Of a stretch of DNA of 9,387 bases, positions 1 through 6,404 are shown piece by piece (position 1 is the first letter of the stretch; every line of letters begins with the position of its first letter). The position numbers were made by a program, and so were the translations under genes. The notes beneath the pieces were generated by a model that ran no database searches, was not told the origin of the DNA, and saw nothing but the letters and a program-made list of their open reading frames with translations. The DNA is from Pseudoxanthomonas sp. (GTDB taxonomy: Bacteria > Pseudomonadota > Gammaproteobacteria > Xanthomonadales > Xanthomonadaceae): assembly GCA_026785795.1 (NCBI GenBank), contig JAJAZJ010000163.1:1-9387 (forward strand), given 5' to 3'.

Positions 1-643
1 CGATGGAGCGCCCTGCCCGCTCGCTGCCGGTCAGGGTCACCGCCGCGATACGCCGGTCACGCAGCACCTCGGCGGCCTGGTCATTGTCGATATGCAGCAC
101 CGCAAATACGCCGGCGGGCACACCGGCATCGGCCAGCACCTCGGCAATCAGATCCGCGCAGCGCGGCACGTTGCTGGCGTGCTTTAGCACCGCCACGTTG
201 CCGGCCATCAGCGTGGGGGCGAGGAATCGAAACACCTGCCACAGCGGGAAGTTCCACGGCATCACGGCCAGCACGCAGCCAATCGGCTCGAAGCGCACAT
301 AGCTGCTGCTGGCCTCGGTGGCGATGGGCTGGTCACGCAGATAGTCGGCGGCATGCGCGGCGTAGTAATCACAGGCATCGGCGCACTTGTCGATCTCGGC
401 CAGCGCCTCCTTGCGCAGCTTGCCCATTTCTGCGGTCATCATTTGCTGGATGTCCTCGCGCCGCGCGCGCAATCCTTCCGCGACCTTGCGCAGGAAATCG
501 CCGCGTTCGACAACGGATCGCGCTGCCCAGCCCGGGAAAGCGCCGGCCGAGGCCGCCAGGATGGCCTCTACTGCCGGGGCTCCCATCAGCTCCAGCGTGT
601 ACTCGACTTGGCCATTGGCGGGGTTGATGGTTGCTACGGTCAT
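1..643 (-). CDS. sad: NAD(P)-dependent succinate-semialdehyde dehydrogenase, Sad/YneI type (N-terminal 214 residues, cut by window edge)
   Basis: Aldehyde dehydrogenase superfamily enzyme expected to oxidise succinate semialdehyde to succinate, the last step of putrescine/GABA breakdown, in the cytoplasm. The reading frame is open from the ATG at 643 to the window edge. It resembles E. coli Sad (YneI) along its length: INPANG near residues 6-11, MPWNFPLWQ at 128-136, LKHASN at 153-158 with the cofactor-contacting Lys154, and a TGS turn at 205-207 of the Rossmann fold. The KHAS form (rather than KPSE) and the residue spacing favour Sad over GabD. The catalytic Cys and Glu lie beyond the edge. 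An in-frame TAA five codons upstream (656-658) fixes ATG 643 as the only ATG start; the ribosome site is weak (GAAG, 5 nt away). It follows potI by 92 nt with no clear terminator, so it is probably the last gene of the operon, although its own promoter is possible. Family assignment is firm; substrate is inferred from resemblance and neighbours. Confidence 0.9.
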   Translation of the reverse strand, partial: MTVATINPANGQVEYTLELMGAPAVEAILAASAGAFPGWAARSVVERGDFLRKVAEGLRARREDIQQMMTAEMGKLRKEALAEIDKCADACDYYAAHAADYLRDQPIATEASSSYVRFEPIGCVLAVMPWNFPLWQVFRFLAPTLMAGNVAVLKHASNVPRCADLIAEVLADAGVPAGVFAVLHIDNDQAAEVLRDRRIAAVTLTGSERAGRSI

Positions 644-735
644 GACGGCTTCGGGTTAAAGAGACAGGAGTGGACACACACTATCAACGAAGGGATTAAC
701 AGAAGGTCATCCTCAAGTCCCAGCGGTGCGTGCCG

Positions 736-1578
736 CTACCCGTTATCCTGCAGCGCCAGCTGCATGTCCCGCTGCTTGCGCTTCTCTTCGCGGTACATCA
801 GCCACCAGGCGAAGAATGCAGCCGCCGATACCACCACCACCATGATCGTGGCCAGGGCGTTCACCTGCGGGTTCAGTCCGCGCCGCGCGGAGGAGAAGAT
901 CACCATCGGCAGCGTGGTCGAGTTGGGCCCGGACACGAAGCTGGCCACCACCACGTCGTCCAGCGACAGAGTGAAGGCCAGCAGCCAGCCCGCAAGGATG
1001 GCCGGCGCAATGATGGGCAGGGTGATCAGGAAGAATACCTTCACCCGGTTGGCGCCCAGGTCCATGGCCGCCTCTTCAAGTGACTTGTCCAGTTCGGCCA
1101 TGCGCGAGGCCAGCACCACGGTAACGAAGGCCAGGGTGAAGGTGACGTGCGCGATCCAGATCGACATCACCCCGCGCGGCGCAAACCCCACCATGCTGCC
1201 CAGTGACATGAACAGCATCAGGATGGACAGCCCCAGGATCACTTCCGGCATGACCAGCGGCGCGGTGATCAGCGCGCCAAACAGGGTCTTGCCCGTGAAC
1301 ACTCGCATCCGGGTCATGACCAGTGCGGCCATCGTGCCCAGCACCACCGCGGCGGTGGCGGTCCAGAAGGCTATCTTGATGCTCAGCCAGGCCGCGCGCA
1401 GCATCTGGTCGTTCTGCATAAGTGCGACGTACCACTTCAATGAGAAGCCGGACCAGACCGTGGCCAGCTTGTTCTCGTTGAATGAATAGAACATCAGCAC
1501 CAGGATCGGAAGGTACAGGAACGAGAAGCCGAACCCCAGGATCAGCCAGGTGGGCCAGCGCTTGCCATAGCCGCTCAT
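736..1578 (-). CDS. potI: Polyamine ABC transporter permease, PotI/SpuH family
   Basis: Inner-membrane subunit of the putrescine/spermidine importer, 280 residues (E. coli PotI is about the same length). It has an N-terminal membrane segment (about residues 10-31), further hydrophobic spans near 64-88, 100-125, 137-158, 191-212 and 240-261, and a charged C-terminal tail (REEKRKQR). The cytoplasmic EAA loop that docks on the ATPase is clear at 169-188: EAA at 169-171, Gly175 and LP at 187-188. A longer in-frame opening upstream (from 1683) lies inside potH and reads as non-homologous sequence. I therefore start at ATG 1578, which has GGAGG five bases upstream (1584-1588) and overlaps the potH stop in ATGA. 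The overlap implies translational coupling and near-equal amounts of the two permeases, which form a heterodimer. Confidence 0.95.
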   Translation of the reverse strand: MSGYGKRWPTWLILGFGFSFLYLPILVLMFYSFNENKLATVWSGFSLKWYVALMQNDQMLRAAWLSIKIAFWTATAAVVLGTMAALVMTRMRVFTGKTLFGALITAPLVMPEVILGLSILMLFMSLGSMVGFAPRGVMSIWIAHVTFTLAFVTVVLASRMAELDKSLEEAAMDLGANRVKVFFLITLPIIAPAILAGWLLAFTLSLDDVVVASFVSGPNSTTLPMVIFSSARRGLNPQVNALATIMVVVVSAAAFFAWWLMYREEKRKQRDMQLALQDNG

Positions 1579-2483
1579 GTCAGCCTCCGTTCGATCTCGC
1601 GCTGCTGCACACGGTTGAAGATCAGGATCGGGATCATCAACAGCAGCAGCATGACGATGGCCACCGCCGAGGCCTTGGGCCAATCACGGTTATTGAAGAA
1701 CTCGTTCCACAGCACGCGGCCGATCATCAGCGTGTCGGGGCCGCCGAGCAGCTCCGGAATTACGTACTCGCCCACCGCCGGGATCATTACCAGCATGCAG
1801 CCAGCGATGATGCCGGCCTTGGACATGGGCAGGGTGATGCTGAAGAACGCCTTCCAGGGTTTCGCGCCCAGGTCATAGGCCGCTTCCAGCAGCCGGTTGT
1901 CGTGCTTGACCAGGTTGGTGTACAGCGGCAGCACCATGAACGGAAGGTAGCAATACACGATGCCGATATAGGCGGCGATGGGCGTGTTGGATATCTGCAG
2001 CGGCTCACTGATCAGGCGCAGCTTCAACAGCAGGTCGTTGAGCAGCCCGTTGGGCTTCAGGATGCCGATCCACGCATACACGCGGATCAGGAATGAGGTC
2101 CACGACGGCAGGATCACCAGCATCATCGCTATATTGCGCGTGGAGGGCGGCAGCTTGGCGATGACGTAGGCCATCGGGTAGCCGATCAGCAGCGCCAGCA
2201 GGGTGGAAATGCCGGCGATCTTGATCGAGCTGAGGTAGGCCTGCACGTACAGGGTGTCGGTGAACAGCCCGATGTAGTTGCTCAGGTTCAGGCGCAGCGA
2301 CACCGCGTTGTCGGCCAGCTCCAGCACCGGGGTGTACGGCGGCATGGCGATGGCGAGCTTCGAGAACGAGATCTTCAGCACGATCAGGAACGGGATGGCG
2401 AAGAACACCAGCATCCAGGCATACGGCACCGAGATCACCGCCCAGCGCGGATGCGGGAGCAGCTTCTTCAGCCATGCGCTCAT
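1575..2483 (-). CDS. potH: Polyamine ABC transporter permease, PotH/SpuG family
   Basis: Second permease of the importer, 302 residues, partner of PotI in the membrane. Hydrophobic spans are visible near residues 15-38, 84-109, 117-141, 168-189, 223-246 and 272-291. The EAA loop lies at 200-219 (EAA 200-202, Gly206, LP 218-219) and would contact the PotG ATPase. The long periplasmic segment after the first span (about 40-82) is typical of PotH/PotB-type subunits. ATG 2483 overlaps the potG stop by four bases (ATGA, 2480-2483). There is no strong ribosome site of its own, so its translation probably depends on ribosomes finishing potG. Family is certain; which polyamine is moved is set mainly by the binding protein. 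Confidence 0.95.
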   Translation of the reverse strand: MSAWLKKLLPHPRWAVISVPYAWMLVFFAIPFLIVLKISFSKLAIAMPPYTPVLELADNAVSLRLNLSNYIGLFTDTLYVQAYLSSIKIAGISTLLALLIGYPMAYVIAKLPPSTRNIAMMLVILPSWTSFLIRVYAWIGILKPNGLLNDLLLKLRLISEPLQISNTPIAAYIGIVYCYLPFMVLPLYTNLVKHDNRLLEAAYDLGAKPWKAFFSITLPMSKAGIIAGCMLVMIPAVGEYVIPELLGGPDTLMIGRVLWNEFFNNRDWPKASAVAIVMLLLLMIPILIFNRVQQREIERRLT

Positions 2484-3619
2484 GAGCTCAGCACCACGCC
2501 CTCGTTTTCACCCCACGACACCCACACCTCGTCGCCCCAGGTCATGCCCTCGCTGGCCCAGCGCTGCTGGTTGGCAAAGTTGGCCATGAACCTGAAGCCA
2601 CTCGGCAGGCGCACGTGGAACACCGAATGGCTGCCAAAGTAGGCGATTTCCTCGATGGTGCCTTTGGCTTTGTTGTACTGCTGCTCCGGCTCTTCCTTGC
2701 TGATCTGGACCTTTTCCGGACGCACCCCGAACGCCACTTCCTGGCCTTCGAATCCGGACACGCCGTGGCCCACGTAGATGGCCGATTCCAGCGACGGGGA
2801 GACGATGGTCACGTAGTCGGCCTGGTCTTCCTCGATCGCACCCTGGAACAGGTTTACCGAGCCGATGAACTCCGCGGCAAAGCGGCTGGTGGGCGACTCG
2901 TAGATTTCGTCAGGCGTGCCGACCTGGCGGATGCGCCCGGAATCCATCAGCGCGATGCGGGTGGCCATGGTCATGGCCTCTTCCTGGTCGTGGGTGACCA
3001 TCACGCAGGTGACGCCGGAGGTCTCGATGATATTGACCACCTCCAGCTGCATCTGCGAGCGCAGCTTCTTGTCCAGTGCGCCCATCGGCTCGTCCAACAG
3101 CAGCAGTTTCGGACCCTTGGCCAGCGATCGTGCCAGGGCCACGCGCTGCTGCTGCCCGCCGGACAGCTGGTGCGGCTTGCGCCTGGCCAACTTGCCTAGC
3201 TGCACCAGTGCCAGCATTTCCTCGACGCGCATGTTGATAGCCTGCTTGGACAGGCCGTCCTGCTTCAGCCCGAAGGCGATGTTCTGCTCCACGGTCATGT
3301 GCGGGAACAGCGCATAGGACTGGAACATCATGTTGATCGGCCGCTCGTACGGCGGCAGGTCGTTCATCTCCTGGCCGTCCAGGTAGATCTTGCCGGAGGT
3401 GGGTTTCTCGAACCCGCCCAGGCAGCGCAGCAGGGTGGACTTGCCGCAGCCGGAGCCGCCCAGCAGGGCAAAGATCTCGCCCTTGCGAATGGAGAGGTTG
3501 GTGTCTTCCACCGCCACGAAGCCGTCGAACTCCTTGCGTACGTCGACGATGCGCAGGTAGCCATCACTGCCCTTGCCGTGTGCGTCCGGTTCCCGGTTAC
3601 CGCTGTGTTCCATCACCAT
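2480..3619 (-). CDS. potG: Polyamine ABC transporter ATP-binding protein, PotG/SpuF family
   Basis: ATPase that powers polyamine import, 379 residues (E. coli PotG is 377). Walker A GGSGCGKST at 54-62, Q-loop Gln100 in MMFQSYALFPH, signature LSGGQQQ at 152-158, Walker B LLLLDEP at 172-178, D-loop ALD at 181-183 and switch His210 are all intact. The C-terminal part from about 255, including FGVRPEK at 297-303, is the TOBE-type regulatory domain of this transporter class. The frame is open to 3829, but the extra residues are not homologous and overlap the end of potF. The chosen ATG 3619 has a GGGGGA ribosome site only about 3 nt away; ATG 3613, two codons on, would sit at a more usual distance (about 9 nt), so the true start is one of these two. 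It is separated from potF by 121 bases holding two hairpins and overlaps potH at its end. Confidence 0.95.
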   Translation of the reverse strand: MVMEHSGNREPDAHGKGSDGYLRIVDVRKEFDGFVAVEDTNLSIRKGEIFALLGGSGCGKSTLLRCLGGFEKPTSGKIYLDGQEMNDLPPYERPINMMFQSYALFPHMTVEQNIAFGLKQDGLSKQAINMRVEEMLALVQLGKLARRKPHQLSGGQQQRVALARSLAKGPKLLLLDEPMGALDKKLRSQMQLEVVNIIETSGVTCVMVTHDQEEAMTMATRIALMDSGRIRQVGTPDEIYESPTSRFAAEFIGSVNLFQGAIEEDQADYVTIVSPSLESAIYVGHGVSGFEGQEVAFGVRPEKVQISKEEPEQQYNKAKGTIEEIAYFGSHSVFHVRLPSGFRFMANFANQQRWASEGMTWGDEVWVSWGENEGVVLSS

Positions 3620-3648
3620 GTGTCCCCCAAACCTGCCAGCAGTGTGGT

Positions 3649-3668
3649 GCGGCCCGTTGCCGGGCCGC
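3649..3668 (-). other. Intercistronic hairpin 2 (potF-potG gap)
   Basis: Perfect 8-bp inverted repeat, GCGGCCCG at 3649-3656 and CGGGCCGC at 3661-3668, with a 4-base loop. It lies about 30 bases ahead of the potG start, downstream of the larger hairpin in the transcript. No T-run follows on the minus strand, so it is not a standard intrinsic terminator. It may slow 3'-exonuclease decay or modulate potG translation (inference). Confidence 0.6.
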
Positions 3669-3700
3669 GCGTGGCTTGCAAACGCATTCGCCCCAACGTG

Positions 3701-3728
3701 AGGGGGCGGGCAATGCCGCCCGCCCCCT
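3701..3728 (-). other. Intercistronic hairpin 1, just after the potF stop
   Basis: Perfect 11-bp inverted repeat, AGGGGGCGGGC at 3701-3711 and GCCCGCCCCCT at 3718-3728, with a 6-base loop, starting 12 bases after the potF stop codon in the direction of transcription. The sequence after it on the minus strand (CACGTTGGGG) has no T-run. A GC stem without a U-tract between a binding-protein gene and its transporter genes is the usual layout for a 3'-end stabiliser or leaky attenuator that gives more binding protein than transporter. That role is inferred. Confidence 0.7.
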
Positions 3729-3740
3729 GCGCAGTCAAAA

Positions 3741-4841
3741 TTACTTGCCGGTCTTGAGCTGGGTCCAGATGCGGGTGTACAGCTTGTCCACTTCCGGGGG
3801 GATGATGGCGAAGGTGAACAGCCTCGCATTGACTTCCGGCGGCGGGTAGATGGTGGGGTCGCTGGTGATGCTTTCCTCCATCAGCGCCTTGGAAGCCGGC
3901 ACCGCGTTGGGATAGCTGACGTAGTTGGAGTTGTTGGCCATGACCTGCGGGTCCAGCAGGTTGTTGATGTAGGCATAGGCGGCGTCCGTGTTCTTCGCAT
4001 CCTTGGGAATGGCCAGCATGTCGAACCACAGCGGTGCGCCTTCGCGCGGGATGGCATAGGCGATATTCACCCCGTTGCCCGCCTCGGCCGCGCGATCGCG
4101 GGCCTGGATGATGTCACCCGACCAGCCCAGCACCAGGCAGATGTCGCCGTTGGCCAGCGCGTCGATGTACTGCGAGGAATGGAAATTGGTGATGTTGGGG
4201 CGGATGCTGCCCAACAGGTCTGCAGCTTTCTGGATCACCGCCGGGTCAACACTGTTCGGGTCTTCGCCCAGGTAGTTCAGCGCAATCGGGATTACCTCCG
4301 ATGGCGTATCGAGGATAGTTACGCCGCAGTCCTTCAGCTTGGCGATGTTCTCGGGCTTGAACAGGATGTCCAGGCTGCCGGCGATATCGGTGTTGCCAAA
4401 CGCAGCTTTGACCTTGTCAACGTTGTAGCCGATGCCGGTGGTGCCCCACAGATAGGGGATGGCGTACCGGTTGCCCGGGTCCTGGGATTCCAGGCGCTTC
4501 ATGGTTTCCGGATCGAGGTTGGCGTAGTTGGGGATCTTGGTTTTGTCCAGGGGCGTGAATGCCCCGGCCTGGATCTGCCTGCCGAGGAAATTAAGGGTAG
4601 GCACCACCACGTCATAGCCGCTGGAACCGGCCAGCAGCTTGGTCTCCAGCACCTCGTTGCTGTCAAAAACGTCGTAGGTGACCTTGATCCCGGTCGCCTT
4701 CTCGAAGTTGGCGTTGGTGTCCTCGGCGATGTAATCGGACCAGTTGTAGACGTTGACGCTTTTTTCGGGCGCCTTGTGCGAGCCACCGCACGCCGCCAGC
4801 GTGCACGCGGCGAGGGTTGCAGCCAGTATTCGCATCTTCAT
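3741..4841 (-). CDS. potF: Polyamine-binding lipoprotein of the ABC importer, PotF/SpuD/SpuE family
   Basis: Captures polyamine in the periplasm and delivers it to PotHI-G; 366 residues (E. coli PotF is 370). The signal is lipoprotein-like: MKMRILAATLAACTLAAC ends in a LAAC lipobox with Cys18 as the likely lipidated residue (a second LAAC ends at Cys13). The mature part follows PotF closely: YNWSDYI at 32-38, DVFDSNEVLE at 57-66, FHSSQYI at 220-226 and NGDIC at 231-235. Ligand-site residues by alignment to PotF are Trp34, Asp36 and Tyr37, Trp240, Asp243, Trp272 (Phe276 in E. coli PotF), Asp274 and Tyr310. Trp272 is the spermidine-receptor state of that position. ATG 4841 is preferred because GGAG lies six bases upstream (4848-4851) and the longer in-frame opening lacks homology. 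It is the only binding protein in the locus, whereas the Pseudomonas operon has two. Exact ligand is uncertain. Confidence 0.95.
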   Translation of the reverse strand: MKMRILAATLAACTLAACGGSHKAPEKSVNVYNWSDYIAEDTNANFEKATGIKVTYDVFDSNEVLETKLLAGSSGYDVVVPTLNFLGRQIQAGAFTPLDKTKIPNYANLDPETMKRLESQDPGNRYAIPYLWGTTGIGYNVDKVKAAFGNTDIAGSLDILFKPENIAKLKDCGVTILDTPSEVIPIALNYLGEDPNSVDPAVIQKAADLLGSIRPNITNFHSSQYIDALANGDICLVLGWSGDIIQARDRAAEAGNGVNIAYAIPREGAPLWFDMLAIPKDAKNTDAAYAYINNLLDPQVMANNSNYVSYPNAVPASKALMEESITSDPTIYPPPEVNARLFTFAIIPPEVDKLYTRIWTQLKTGK

Positions 4842-4908
4842 CGTAATCTCCACTTCGCCCTGGGGGCTTGATTGTTGGATCCGAGTCCCCTGCCCGATGG
4901 GACCTCCG

Positions 4909-4918
4909 TGGAATTCCA
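4909..4918. other. 10-bp perfect palindrome in the spuC-potF gap
   Basis: TGGAATTCCA lies in the 99-base gap between spuC and potF, 67 bases upstream of the potF start. A palindrome of this size can be a regulator half-site pair, but it has no convincing promoter boxes beside it and can occur by chance. I see no terminator in the gap, so spuC and potF are probably cotranscribed. Confidence 0.25.
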
Positions 4919-4940
4919 TTCCAGACCGCATTCCCTCGAT

Positions 4941-6305
4941 TCAGATGCCAATCTCCGCGGCGGTTTCGTCCAGTGCCTTCCAGGCCTTGTCGAACAGCTC
5001 ATCCACCTGCGTCTTGCTGATGACCAGCGGTGGCGACAACAGCATCGAGTCGTAGGTGGCCCGCAGGATCAGGCCATTGGCCAAGGCCCGGTCCCTGCAC
5101 AGCTGGCCCACTGTACCGCGATCGTCGAAGAATTCACGCCGGCGCTTGTCCGGCACCAGCTCCAGTGCACCCACCATGCCGACGATGCGCGCCTCGCCCA
5201 CCAGGCGGTGTTCGCCCAGCTCGGCCCAGCGCTGGGCCAGGTACGGGGCGGTCTCGGCCTTGCAGGTGTCCACGATGTGCTCGTCCTGCAGGATGCGGAT
5301 GTTCTCCAGCGCCACCGCGGTGCAGACCGGGTGCCCCGAATAGGTGCAGCCGTGGGCCAGCTCACCACCCTGGTTGGCCAGCACGCCGGCCACGCGGTCG
5401 TTGAACATGGCCGCGCCCAGCGGGATATAGCCCGAGGTGATGCCCTTGGCCAGGGTCATCACGTCGGGCATGAAGCCGAAGTACTGCGAGCCGAACCATT
5501 CGCCGGTGCGGCCAAAGGCGCAGATCACTTCGTCTGCCACCAGCAGCACGTCGTACTTGCGGCAGATGCGCTCGATTTCCGGCCAATAGGTCATCGGCGG
5601 GATGTAGACGCCGATCGCCCCCATGATGGGCTCGCCAATAAAGGCGGCCACGCGCTCCGGGCCCAACTCCAGGATCTTGGCCTCCAGGCGCCGCGCCGCG
5701 ACCAGGCCGTATTCGTCCGGGTCCATGTCACCCCCGTCGGCGAACCAGAACGGTGGATCGATATGGTGGATGTCGGGGATGGGCAGCCCGCCCTGCCGGT
5801 GCATGCCGGCCATGCCGCCGAGGCTGGCGCCGGCCATGGTGGTGCCGTGGTAGCCGTTGTGGCGACCAATGAAAATGTTCTTGTGCGGCTGGTCCTGCAC
5901 CGCCCAGAAGTGCCGCACCATGCGCAGGATGGTGTCGTTGGCCTCGGAGCCGGAGTTGGTGAAAAAGGCGTGGTTGAGATCGCCCGGGGTCAGCTCGGCC
6001 AGCTTGGCGGCCAGATGGATGGTGGGTTCAGTGGTGCACTGGAAGAAGCTGTTGTAGTACGCCAGCTGGGTCATCTGTTTCGACGCAGCCTCGCCCAGCT
6101 CCCTGCGCCCATAGCCCACGTTGACGCACCACAGGCCGGCGAACGCATCCAGCAGCTTGTTCCCCTGCGCGTCCCACACATAGCAACCCTCCCCCTTGGT
6201 CAGGATGCGCGTGCCCTTCCTGGCCAGCGCGGCGTTGTCGTTGAACGGGTGCAGGTGGTGCTCGGCGTCGAGCTGCTGCAGGGCGCGGATGTCGAGTTGA
6301 TCCAT
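4941..6305 (-). CDS. spuC: Polyamine (putrescine) aminotransferase, SpuC family, class III PLP-dependent
   Basis: Transfers an amino group from putrescine (and probably related diamines) to an oxo-acid, pyruvate in Pseudomonas SpuC, giving 4-aminobutyraldehyde; cytoplasmic. 454 residues, full length for SpuC. Class III aminotransferase marks are all present: NSGSEAND at 117-124 (PLP phosphate contacts), GYHG at 151-154 (ring-stacking Tyr152), GEPIMGAIGV at 224-233, DEV at 258-260 with the pyridine-nitrogen Asp258, and AKG with the Schiff-base Lys287, followed by PLGAAM at 295-300. The start at ATG 6305 has a perfect AAGGAG (6311-6316) at normal distance; in-frame sequence further upstream runs into a REP-like palindrome and is not protein. 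It sits between spuB and potF as in the Pseudomonas operon. Substrate range cannot be read from sequence; beta-alanine or taurine aminotransferases are relatives, but neighbours favour a polyamine. Confidence 0.93.
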   Translation of the reverse strand: MDQLDIRALQQLDAEHHLHPFNDNAALARKGTRILTKGEGCYVWDAQGNKLLDAFAGLWCVNVGYGRRELGEAASKQMTQLAYYNSFFQCTTEPTIHLAAKLAELTPGDLNHAFFTNSGSEANDTILRMVRHFWAVQDQPHKNIFIGRHNGYHGTTMAGASLGGMAGMHRQGGLPIPDIHHIDPPFWFADGGDMDPDEYGLVAARRLEAKILELGPERVAAFIGEPIMGAIGVYIPPMTYWPEIERICRKYDVLLVADEVICAFGRTGEWFGSQYFGFMPDVMTLAKGITSGYIPLGAAMFNDRVAGVLANQGGELAHGCTYSGHPVCTAVALENIRILQDEHIVDTCKAETAPYLAQRWAELGEHRLVGEARIVGMVGALELVPDKRRREFFDDRGTVGQLCRDRALANGLILRATYDSMLLSPPLVISKTQVDELFDKAWKALDETAAEIGI

Positions 6306-6325
6306 TGGAACTCCTTGGGCGTTTG

Positions 6326-6391
6326 GTAGGAGCGCCCTATGGGCGCGAGCTTTTCCGTATCCCGTGGTAGAGCTCGCGCCCATGGGGCACT
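6326..6391. repeat. REP/BIME-like GTAG-headed palindromic element in the spuB-spuC gap
   Basis: Two GTAG tetranucleotides (6326-6329 and 6367-6370) each precede a GC-rich palindromic unit. The outer arms, 6331-6351 and 6371-6391, are inverted copies matching at 19 of 21 positions around a 19-base spacer. Each arm is also self-complementary: GCGCCC-TAT-GGGCGC at 6332-6346 in the left arm, a poorer version in the right. GTAG-headed REP elements mobilised by RAYT-type transposases are well known in Stenotrophomonas and relatives, so I call it a REP pair. It fills most of the 99-base gap and would fold strongly in the operon mRNA. Being a dispersed repeat is inferred, since only one copy lies in the window. 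Confidence 0.7.
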
Positions 6392-6404
6392 GCAACCCGT
6401 GGAT

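Noticed and set aside
644..735. Terminator or separate promoter between potI and sad
   Set aside because: Only a 5-bp stem (722-726 with 733-737) overlaps the potI stop and no T-run follows. A TTGATA box (682-687, minus) has only a 3-of-6 -10 partner at 17 bases. Neither is strong enough to list as a feature.
353..1489. A 378-codon open frame on the plus strand across potI and sad
   Set aside because: It crosses two well-supported minus-strand genes and their gap. Its sequence is Ser/Arg/Ala-rich with no membrane or enzyme motifs, so it is a compositional artefact.
3701..3728. Rho-independent terminator after potF
   Set aside because: The stem is strong, but neither side has a T-run, and potG, potH and potI need readthrough from upstream. 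It is reported as an intercistronic hairpin instead.
4872..6329. A 485-codon open frame on the plus strand, opposite spuC
   Set aside because: It mirrors the aminotransferase gene in antisense. Its translation is rich in His, Gly, Val, Gln and Arg without domain motifs, as expected from strong third-position GC bias; the minus-strand protein has full family motifs.
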